Assembly (NCBI GenBank): GCA_026419785.1
Contig: JAODTK010004110.1
Location: forward strand, 248,001 to 312,000
Length of the DNA stretch: 64,000 nucleotides
From: Sclerodactyla briareus
Taxonomy: Eukaryota > Echinodermata > Holothuroidea > Dendrochirotida > Sclerodactylidae
Direction of reading: 5' to 3'
In this document: piece after piece, positions 55,457-64,000 of the stretch
How the letters are laid out: each line of letters starts with the position of its first letter
How positions within the stretch are numbered: position 1 is the stretch's first letter
Translations under genes and position numbers: made by a program
Notes under the pieces: generated by a model
Told to the model about the DNA's origin: nothing
The model's database searches: none
Seen by the model: the letters and a program-made list of their open reading frames with translations, nothing else

Positions 55457-56830
55457 TCATTTATACAATTTCACCCACCATGATACATTTGGCTCGTCCC
55501 TCGAGATAGTTATGCCCTGTTCCTGCCGCCGCAAGAACTTCAAGAAACGTTTCTTAATCTTCTTCCAGAATGAATTAGATCCGAGCGAACTTCCCGTTGA
55601 CGATCTGCCTATATTACTGCTTTTGGTAGAAAAATTGAACATAATCAACGAGACGAGGAAGGTGTACGCCGCATAGAGTACTGGATAATCGGCCGGCAGG
55701 AGGTCATTGTAATTTAGGAAATCTACTAAACAGTACCTGATAACCGTCTACTCGTGAGACACCCTGACTACGAATAAACAATGCGGGAAGGTCGCGTTAA
55801 CAGGCACTTGACGATCACCGTTGCAACCAGATGTTGTTCTCTGGCGTGAACCTGCTTACCGTCATAACGACTGCCATTAGCGAATGCCCCGTACCTAAGG
55901 CGTGGCCACTCGCTGCGAGGGGAGTGTCGCTTTGTTGGAACCGAGACTTTTATCGATACGAGATGTGGTCGCTTGGATGTTGGTGACTGGCTACTGGCAA
56001 TTTCAGGACCACTTTCCACCCGTCGGCTTCACTCCTCGCTTGAACCGAGGTACCTCCGCGGCTTGGTTATTCTGGGACACGGGTGCCTCTTGACATCGTT
56101 TTCACTTTTATGTGTCACGAGCTACAAGAATATCCCTAAAATGGTATTTACTAAGAAAATCACGCTGGAATAACGTTTCAAAAATGCTGATCACTGGATA
56201 ATGGAGGTAAAAGTAACAGCTGGGCTCGCCTGGTTCCACCGTTTCCCGGATCCCTCCTCCAATCAGTTGAGGACTGTTGATGACAAACGAGAGCACGAAC
56301 CAAGAAACTGACCCACGCGCAGCTGGGCCGATTCCCCTCCTCATAAGAAGGTTAATCTCGCATGGGGCCTAACCGCTGCGAGTATCGGTCAAATGCGACA
56401 GTGGTTCCAGAAATGTGAGAGAGGCCCTGGGCGGCCGATACGCGATCCAGCGAGCAGATTTGCAGGGAAGATACTGCGGAGTGGGGTCGTCTTCAGATAT
56501 TGAAAGCTCCGAGAGGAGATGAATTGCAATATCATGAGATCGATGACAGCGAGACCGATGATAAAGACGTGAGATGTTTTGTAGGTCTTCTGTGCGCTCT
56601 TGTAGATGTACAAGATGATGCAGTTGCTCGGAATTCCTAAAATACATTGAATAGACAGACGAACGTGCCGACGAATGTATATGGTTCCATAATGGTCCCA
56701 GTCCGATCGAATCGTGCATTTTGTTTACGGAAAAATCGTACGTCCTTGACTGGTCGTTTAAGAACACTTCTCGGTTCTCTGTCACTTTTCGATTTGAAAG
56801 AAAAACCTCGATCACACGGGGCATACAGCT
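55457..56830 (-). pseudogene. Class A GPCR, frame-broken
   Basis: On the minus strand seven-helix landmarks appear in the right order. TM1: FVGTFVCLFNVF then GIPSNCIILYIYK (N1.50, about 56600-56680). TM2: TSHVFIIGLAVIDLMIL (LAxxD). TM3 end: GTTVAFDRYSQR, the DRY motif at 56382-56390. TM4: SVSWFVLSFVINSPQLIGGG (W and P), then an extracellular loop with PGEPSCYF (the loop-2 cysteine). TM7: NDLLPADYPVLYAAY, a changed NPxxY (about 55665-55705), then a basic helix 8, FWKKIKKRFLKFLRR. At least four frame changes are needed. TM5 and TM6 are poorly defined. No introns are evident. The ligand is unknown; the pattern recalls amine-type receptors. It is boxed in by inverted element F copies. Confidence 0.72.
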
Positions 56831-57065
56831 AATCCACAGTGAAAATATCGAGGGAAATATACTAGCGCTTCAACAAATTTTCCGAATACAATTCCTATTT
56901 CGAAAAGACGAAAACAGTCAGGCTCAGGAAAGAAGCGGTCTGAGGCCAGACCGCCTGTTCACTCACCAGATCAGTTCTCAATGGAAATAATTAGCACGGA
57001 ACTGTTTTTGATCGGTAGGAATGGTCACTAAAATCGCCAGTAGTCTATCCGTAATAGCTGTTTTA

Positions 57066-57195
57066 TACTGATAAAAATAATATAATATATTATATATAAT
57101 AATTATAATATATATGATATATATACTATATAATATATATTATACTCTATATTATTATATATATATATATATATATAATATATATATTATATAAA
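57066..57195. repeat. AT-dinucleotide microsatellite
   Basis: About 130 bp of interrupted TA/ATA repeats. It cannot be coding and can extrude as a cruciform. Confidence 0.95.
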
Positions 57196-57686
57196 AAATT
57201 CGGTTTTCCTCTCCCCGAATTCACAATGACAAATCGTTGAGATACAGAGTGGTATAGCACTGATATATGAGTAATCGTTGTGACGTACGAGTTGTAGATC
57301 GAAATGGAAGTTCTCCTCTTGATGCCCGACCTTCATCTAGCGATTGTTCAAGTACAGAAGATTTTTTAAGAGACACGTTGGAGCTGAAGATTTGATGAGA
57401 TTTCATGCTCAATCTACCTCAAGCATACTTAACGAATATATGCATCACGACTAGGCCTAATGATCAACCGTGATTGGTGACGTGATTCTCATTCAATTAA
57501 GCAAAGGATTGTAAAGTAACCCTAACCTTCATCTTATTTTAATTAACTGCACGAATGCGAATCAAAGAATCGCTGACCTAATTCGTGAATGTAACTTTGA
57601 TCTAAGGTTTCAGTCCTGTAATTTGGGCGGACTAATAACAGCCAACATCTCATAATTTCTTAACCTATATAAAAAAGGAAATAATT

Positions 57687-58094
57687 ATGAACACGGACCA
57701 AAATAATCTAATAATGGGCGGTGCCATTTTGCATAGCCTTGCGAAGTTCCGTTTGAAACCAGTGAGCCGTATACGCGTATCGAAGGTACAGCTACGCCAA
57801 ACTTTGAAATGTCTTGTGGGGGGCAGCCACAAGGTATATCACGAGATGGGCTTATTATGTACATTGGCTCATATCGTATTCACAGTGAGTAGCTACCTTT
57901 CGTATTTATCCGATCAGGTGGACTCACCGAACAGTCGATTAACAGTGAGCCGTCGCACCAAACTTAAACTGGTTCAGGCCATATCAGAGCGAAAAACAAA
58001 AATGTTTTTCAATCCATTACTTATACTCGCATTTAAATATTCAGTTTGCATCAATCATTCCGTACCGTTCCTAGTTTTGATTGTCAAGCGTTAA
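57687..58094 (+). CDS. Unsupported 135-codon open frame
   Basis: An ATG-initiated frame of 135 codons lies between two AT microsatellites, 0.9 kb upstream of the GPCR on the other strand. It is K/S/L-rich with a hydrophobic stretch near the end (FNPLLILAFKYSVCI). I recognise no family and see no splice or polyadenylation signals. A chance frame is the likelier explanation. Confidence 0.12.
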   Translation: MNTDQNNLIMGGAILHSLAKFRLKPVSRIRVSKVQLRQTLKCLVGGSHKVYHEMGLLCTLAHIVFTVSSYLSYLSDQVDSPNSRLTVSRRTKLKLVQAISERKTKMFFNPLLILAFKYSVCINHSVPFLVLIVKR

Positions 58095-58135
58095 TATGGA
58101 ATTGATGAGATGGGGAGCAATCACGGTAATTGCAC

Positions 58136-58204
58136 TACATATATATAGATATATATATATTATCTATATAATATATATATATATATATAGCTATATATAT
58201 TAAG

Positions 58205-58246
<42 letters not shown>

Positions 58247-58330
58247 TAATAAATAGATATTATATATATATATATAATATATATATATATAAATATAATA
58301 TATATATATAATATGACATATATATATAAG
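58136..58330. repeat. AT-dinucleotide microsatellite
   Basis: About 195 bp of TA repeats with short interruptions. It yields an artefactual Ile/Tyr-only open frame on the minus strand. Confidence 0.95.
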
Positions 58331-59456
58331 AAGAGCGGGCCATAATATATCACGTAATTCACGAGAGAGTCTTGAATCGATTTTCAGAGATGCCAAATAT
58401 CTCGTATAAGTAATGGAATTTCAGGTCGATGACTGCTCAAAACACCTCACAGATATACCACTGATATTGCGTTGTGACAATTACAGAACATAAACTATCG
58501 CTTGGTCTCTCCTGAAGCAAATATTTCAAGCAGTTCAGACGCCCCTTCGTCGTGTCTCCTGGGGGATTCCCCAACAGGGTGACAAATAGGTGGTCGCGTA
58601 TACTCTTCAAAAAGTATCAAATCAATGCAGTCTGGAAGCTCTACCGATCAAAAGCTTAATCCGCCCTCGCCATTGAAGCAATTTGGAGACTTTACCACGG
58701 GAAGAAAAGACGAGACATTTTTAGTCTTACAGATTACAGGAGCAGGCATCCCAGACATAGGGTAGTTGTCAACAATCCACAATCAAACTCCCGTCCCTTC
58801 TAGGCTGCCCCTCCTAGACTGGTCTCCGCCTCAAATTAGTAGCTAATGATAGCCTTCAAAATGTACAACTCCAGTTGGAAATACAAGTGACCTTCTTCCC
58901 CCAACCCATAGTCAGGTAAGGACATAGGTCTTGTCCAATTGCTTGTTTTCTCCTCCAGAGATGTAGTACTATAGCCAATAGTAAGCCTTTATATCAATAT
59001 AATAGAATTATTCACAACGGAACTGTGCTATTCCATAGACGTTTCGTTAAAACAAAAAACTAGACATTCCAGGGGGCGTTCATCTGTCAACACATCTCCC
59101 CCTCCAATTTCAGCAATTGGTGACCAGGTGAATATATGTGGGTGTTTTCACAGTGAAAATGCACTCATCAAGTTCCCTTTGAAGCCTGTGGGGGGGCGGG
59201 GGGAGGTGAGATGTCTCTCAACACACCCACGCCACATCTGTTGCTTTAAAAATGGGACCCATGAAAGAAAGAAAGAATTGAGGTATTTCTACATTTCGAG
59301 TTTTATTCTTCATTGTTGGGTTGTTTCGATGGTGTCATAGTCAGGATTGAACATAATTCAGATTTCCAGCAGCAAAAGGAGAGAGGTTTAGTGGGGAGAT
59401 AAGGAGTGCATGTAGTGATAAACTGAATCGGTTTTTAATCATTGTCCGATCCTCCA
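58331..59456. other. No supported gene
   Basis: A plus-strand stretch near 58660-58760 reads AIWRLYHGKKRRDIFSLTDY in one frame, but it has no known match and soon meets stops. A G-run lies at about 59189-59200. Confidence 0.4.
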
Positions 59457-59464
59457 CCTACGGC

Positions 59465-61054
59465 CATAGGCTTAAATCGGCGAGGGGGTGGGGGATGCAT
59501 CTCCAATATTTGATGTTGGCGGATGGCCTATGTGATCCCCCCCCCTCACCCAATGATCCAGGCATGCATCTCCCGAAATAAATTAAATGAGGGTAGCAAC
59601 GAATGTACAGTACGACCATAACACGGATACCTAACAGATATTTCCAATAGGATTGCTGAAATTTCATGTTGAGAGGCCGCAAATACACAAAAGCAAAACA
59701 AAAATCGCGCCGCGCGCGCTTTTTTTTTTGTTCGGTTACATATTATACAGTAGGCCCATACACAATTACTTTGTGAGATTTTGACAATTATGTTATTCCA
59801 TAAGTGTCATTAAAAGTGCGGTGAACATATGGAAAAGCCACAAGGAAAATTTAGTTTGGGACACGATGTTTCTCCACCCATGCTGGATCCAACTGTCATT
59901 TTCCTGAAACTGCACTTAGCCAATGACTAGAGTTTAGTCTACTTCTAATTCCTATTGTTTATAACAGACTGGCTTTGCCAGCCTGGCGTGCCGCTTCTTG
60001 ATGGAAGCTATAATGCAACGAAAAACAACAGGGCATGGGATCGTACACATCAGTATGGAGGTTTACGTGATTGACGTTTGGCACTATACATAGGCGCAGA
60101 GGCAGAACAAAACCAATTATATAGGACAAAAAAAAATGAGCGCAAGCAAATCTGAAAAAAATGACAAAATGTTCAACTGACGGTAAAAATGCATACATTT
60201 TCTATCACAGTGATGTGATAGATAGCAATTTCCAAGATGGAGGCAACCTCTAACCCAGCGGATTACATAAAAAAATAGACCCGGTAGAGGTTATGGTGGG
60301 AATGAAAGCCACGATGAAGAACTGTAAGGTAACATAAGTTTCAGATAGTTTTGATAAATTTTTCGAAAATTTATTGTCAATTTCAGTGATGTTGATCACT
60401 GCCATAAGGGCTGGGAAGGGCTATTTCCTGTAATATGGAGGGGTATGTGAACGATTTTTTGAAAAATTATGGCTACGCGCCAACTGATGGTGATGCTCGA
60501 CTTAGATGGTTCTGACTACGTATGTCCGCCCTTCCCATTTTTAGCTCAGATCGCCGCGCCACATAATGACGACGATGTCACAGGTTTTAGCAAATCAGGG
60601 CGGTGTGCTATGATTTCGAATTACGAACGAGTTTGGTACATGTAGGTCTATTTATGGATGGGCTGATGGACCAATTTAACTTGCGATATGAAAGGCGAGT
60701 ATTTGGAACTTGGCGGATGGAATGAATGAAAGAGCATGCATTACAGTAGTAGATATGATTCCCTGTATTATCTCGACTCTCGGATATGTATCAACACTTT
60801 ATTGGATTTATTTTTTTCTCATTAAATGAGAAATTGCAGACATGCAAGACATATGCGAGGCTGGTTAAATGCAACTTAAAACACCCGGCAAGTGCCTTTT
60901 CCGGCCATCTGAAGGGTCTCAAAATCCGAAAATGTTTTTGAACGCTACACGCCGACCAATGGCGGGCCCTCCCCTCAGATAGTATTCATACCAGTCTCCC
61001 CCCCCATCCCCCCCCCCCCCCCCGCTAAGTCACCAACAAATCCACGCCCCACTG
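59465..61054 (-). mobile_element. hAT-like element F, right copy (minus)
   Basis: Inverse copy of 53669-55382. It starts CATAGGCTTAAATCGG and ends CAAATCCACGCCCCACTG on the plus strand. CCTACGGC (59457-59464) and CCAACGCC (61055-61062) flank it, an 8-bp duplication with two mismatches. Identity to the left copy is about 75-80% throughout, including the outer G/C-runs (60998-61023). It carries a GGCGCGCGCGCTTTTTTTTTTG-type stretch near 59708-59730 that the left copy lacks. Confidence 0.8.
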
Positions 61055-61062
61055 CCAACGCC

Positions 61063-61700
61063 ATATTTGCCAGAAGCGGAGAATAACAAAACGTTGACCA
61101 TAGCGCTTGTTAGTTAATTGCCAGCGCATGGCAATGGAGTGTCTAGCAAATGAATTATTGTGCAAGGCAATTTGTGCCATACTGTTTTTAGGCAATAACT
61201 TGAGTTACGGCCTTCACACAAGGTACCGTAAATGACTTTCTTGTTCGTCTTAAAGAGTCGAATCCAGTCATCATCAAAACGACCCAACGGTCAAAAGGTG
61301 AAATGATATCGACGTCGGTCATCGGATGTATTCCTGCACCTAGACGAACAATTACGTCATCTCTCTAAAATGTATCGTTTGTGAGATATCGATGAAGGAA
61401 GATTGCCTGACCTTTTTTACCCCATTGACCTTTTCCGAGAAATTCAGTTCGTGCCACAATATTTCTATCACCCACCAAACTATGATTTCCTGAAATTATG
61501 TCACACTCTGAGCAACGGACACTGAGTTTACAAGTTGCTACACAAATTATTTTTCGGCTGTGTTGACCTCGAATGACCCCCAACCGACACCGAAAACAAT
61601 AGTGATCTTCTTCACCACACCTTCACCTACATGTTCAATTTGAGCCTCAGTTCCCTTATCGTTTCTTGTAGATGACCTCATGCACAAAGTTTCACGGATC
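61063..61700. other. No gene seen
   Basis: Only short overlapping open frames; no motif was recognised. Confidence 0.4.
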
Positions 61701-61701
61701 C

Positions 61702-61718
61702 GCACACACACACACACA

Positions 61719-61757
<39 letters not shown>

Positions 61758-61795
61758 ACACACACGCACACACACACACACCACACACACACACA
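61702..61795 (+). repeat. (CA)n microsatellite
   Basis: About 94 bp of CA repeats with a few CCA/CG interruptions. It is likely polymorphic. Confidence 0.97.
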
Positions 61796-62684
61796 TGCAT
61801 TATGTGCATAGATGCCTTTTGTCCTTCGGCAATGAATAAAACTTGTACCTTATAAATACTCTCGTGTAAACCTACCCCTCCCCTATTAACCTCTTTACTA
61901 CACTGGGGCTGAGCTTTACAATCCAGAAAAGCTGGTCGTGTCAACAGGAAGGGCTGAATTAGGAGATAGAGAATAACCAGTGGCGTGTGTATATGGTCCG
62001 AATAGGGATGATCCTTCTCTTTCGAATTACTGTGTCATCAACTGGCAGATTTTACGTGGGAATATATCATTATTGAGGGGGGGGGGACTTTTCATATAAA
62101 TTTCAATGCCATATCAAAGTGCTTAGAACTCATGGCAACTCATGATGAGTTGAAGTATAGCAGAAAAGAAATCTATGGATAGAAAGTTCACCTGGTCTTC
62201 AGGAATATCCAGAATATTCACTACAGGCCTGAACTTCTTCCTTATCTCCCGAAATTTATTAACGATGGTGATTAATACAAAATTACAACTTGATACTATC
62301 AATGGGACCTTTGTTCAGACCCTTTAATGGTGAAAAATTGATGCAGTGTTCAACTTTGAAAAGCGGACCCGGTTACATTTTTGTTCAAATGTAATTTTTC
62401 AAGCAATCTGGACATTCTTACTAAGAATCAATTCATTAATGATGTCTGTTGGGCATGGGCCTGTTTAATTTCAGGCAGCCGACTTGCGACTATGGGTGTG
62501 AGAGGTTTGGAATAGTCATTACATTAGAGTGAACAATAGCGTAGTATTTCACAAACACGTGAATTGTAATAACATCGTATATGTTACAGATTTCCCGAAT
62601 GAAGACGGGCCACCTCGCTCGTTTGATACCTTCAAGCGGGAGTTGGGGGTAATCAACTTTCCTCTCTTTTTTAAAAGATATATG
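61796..62684. other. No gene seen
   Basis: Unique AT-rich sequence with a G-run at about 62077-62085 and no supported exon. Confidence 0.4.
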
Positions 62685-62800
62685 TCTAGATTCTAGAATA
62701 ATTAATAGACGGTTGAGACGGAACTTCAGTACCATACTACCTGCAATAACTAAGTGGAATTCAGACTTTCCAGATGCTACAGATCGATGAAGTCATTTCA
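62685..62800 (+). pseudogene. Possible LINE 3' remnant (KWNS motif)
   Basis: The frame reads RRNFSTILPAITKWNSDFPD. It resembles the C-terminal N-x-F-x-x-R-x-I-x-x-WNSLP block of non-LTR elements. The match is short and lacks the LP, so it is tentative. Confidence 0.4.
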
Positions 62801-63129
62801 ACATACCATCAATATATTTTCAATTCAAATTTCTTCAACAGATCACGGTACGAATTCCGTTCTGGCTCGCATGAACGAGTTTGCAAATGCAACTTGTACG
62901 GGAAATTTTTGTCTGGTATAATTGCTCTGAACACCCGTACAACCTGCTGCTGATATTTCATATGAAATATTATGTATAAAGTAAATTGAATCGAGAATGC
63001 CCTCAGTTGTAGAATTTCATCATAAATTCACATTTCTTCTCAAAGGGAAGAAGTAATCTGCAACAAGACAAGCCCCTAATATCCCTTTCGAGTATTACTA
63101 AACCGTATTTAGCATAATCGTGCACGGTG

Positions 63130-64000
63130 GGGGATGCTCTCGCTGTGCCCTCAGAATCCGTGCTACGGTGTTATTAACAGAGAGAGCAATTATTTATAGA
63201 TACGGACGGTTTCACGAAGACCATGGCAAAGACCAGGTTAGGTTAGGTTAGATTGGTTTTTTGTGGAAGAATAGGCCACAGTGGCATCAGTGACGCTTCG
63301 TGAGCGAACATTCCAAGGTCGAATTCCAGCGAACTTTGTTCACAAGATGGCTGTGCTCGCAGTTGCGATGGGCGGGGTCTTCGCTAAATCGTTCCGTTGT
63401 GAAATAGTGAAACAGCGAACGTCTCGTCGGTCGCTGTGAGCAGTCACGTTCAACTGATCGTGTTTCCGGACGATATGTCGTACCCGGGAGCAGGTTGAGA
63501 TGGTTCACTTACACCCCTGTCTCGATATCTGAGGTCTAGTCGAGAAGAGAAGAAGTTATTGCCGGTGCTCATCCACGAAAATACAACCAGGTTAAAGTGG
63601 ATGTAGCATACCACGTCTGAATCCGTAAAAGCAATCAGATAAAACAGATCATTTTTTTATCAACTCTTGATTTACTACTTGGGATAAAATCGGTGTGTTC
63701 TATGGCTCATACATTTGTTTGAATTACATCGTGTTACTGAACCAGTGAACAGATTTGATTAATATGTGATTGGCTGGAGGTTCTTCATTAATCTGCGGCT
63801 CAACAGATGTGTGAGCAATTCTATAGAGTCCATCGGGTGACTGAATTCCATAAACAACAATGTGTCGATGTTATACACAAAAATGTGTCAAATAAGAAGT
63901 GAATTGTGTAAGAAAAAATAACGATGCTTAGCAGCGAATCGGATTTTTACCGATCAATTATATATTTCGGTATTCGTGGTATTATATATTTCAAAGCATC
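63130..64000 (+). repeat. Long dispersed repeat E, copy 2 (cut by window end)
   Basis: Same strand and order as 52200-53235: TATTAACAGAGAGAGCAATTATT, GACCATGGCAAAGACCAG, then the exact GCGAACATTCCAAGGTCG block, the GCAGTTGCGATGGGCGGGGT block and TATATTTC.AAGCATC at the window edge. It includes a triplet-plus AGGTTAGGTTAGGTTAG run at 63234-63251 that copy 1 lacks. The sequence continues past the window. Confidence 0.85.

Noticed and set aside
58135-58396. Ile/Tyr-rich small membrane protein
   Set aside because: Translation of an AT microsatellite.
53669-61054. One giant Polinton/Maverick-like transposon with 1.7-kb terminal repeats
   Set aside because: No polymerase, integrase, ATPase or capsid motif was found in the middle, and each arm has its own ends and its own 8-bp flanking duplication.
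61547-61944. Cys/Val-rich peptide on the minus strand
   Set aside because: Translation of the (CA)n microsatellite.

Overview
This is metazoan nuclear DNA: roughly 40% GC, split genes with GT-AG introns, fragments of non-LTR retrotransposons, non-autonomous DNA transposons with intact target-site duplications (TSDs), tRNA-derived SINEs and many microsatellites and homopolymer runs. The repeat style (hAT-like ends of the CACTGGnGTAGCC type, long G/C runs, a SINE tail with GCGCTTTGA...CTATATAA) suggests a marine invertebrate, perhaps an echinoderm or relative. That assignment is inference. There are no bacterial operons, no CRISPR array and no rRNA.

Two genes are recognisable. (1) A plus-strand SRSF7/9G8-like SR splicing factor at 39.25-45.88 kb, in four exons: RRM, CCHC zinc knuckle, RS repeats, short C-terminus. 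Its introns hold a ~115-bp satellite, a short inverted-motif array and a dispersed repeat. (2) A minus-strand class A (rhodopsin-like) GPCR at about 55.46-56.83 kb, with N1.50, LAxxD, DRY, the TM4 W/P and a PxLY motif, spread over several frames. Both have small frame breaks, so either the gene copies are decayed or the assembly carries indels. A third, weaker coding candidate lies on the minus strand at 4.3-5.2 kb.

Most of the rest is repeats. 1-4 kb: a dispersed repeat interrupted by a ~260-bp MITE, then a LINE reverse-transcriptase scrap. 6.6-8.2 kb: a repeat carrying AGGTCA half-sites and a truncated inverted-repeat element. 10.3-10.6 kb: a LINE 3' end and a tRNA-like piece. 15.76-15.93 kb: a 16-bp minisatellite made of CCAAT boxes. 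18.4-19.8 kb: an element with ~165-bp inverted ends and a second copy of the dispersed repeat. 22.4 kb: a 129-bp tandem duplication. 26 kb: a tRNA-SINE. 27.5-28.0 kb: a three-unit tandem repeat. 28.5-28.8 kb: an array of TTAGTC...GACTAA dyads. 28.9-30.1 kb: a hAT-like element with a perfect 8-bp TSD. 33 kb: a polypurine tract. 35.4-39.1 kb: duplicated modules just upstream of SRSF7. 48.7-51.5 kb: a LINE 3' end split by two different DNA transposons. 52.2-53.2 and 63.1-64.0 kb: two copies of one long repeat. 53.7-61.1 kb: two opposite copies of a ~1.65-kb hAT-like element flanking the GPCR.

The most informative observations are the nested insertions at 48.7-51.5 kb, the oppositely oriented hAT pair around the GPCR, the dyad arrays, and the minisatellite in which every unit matches the NF-Y consensus.
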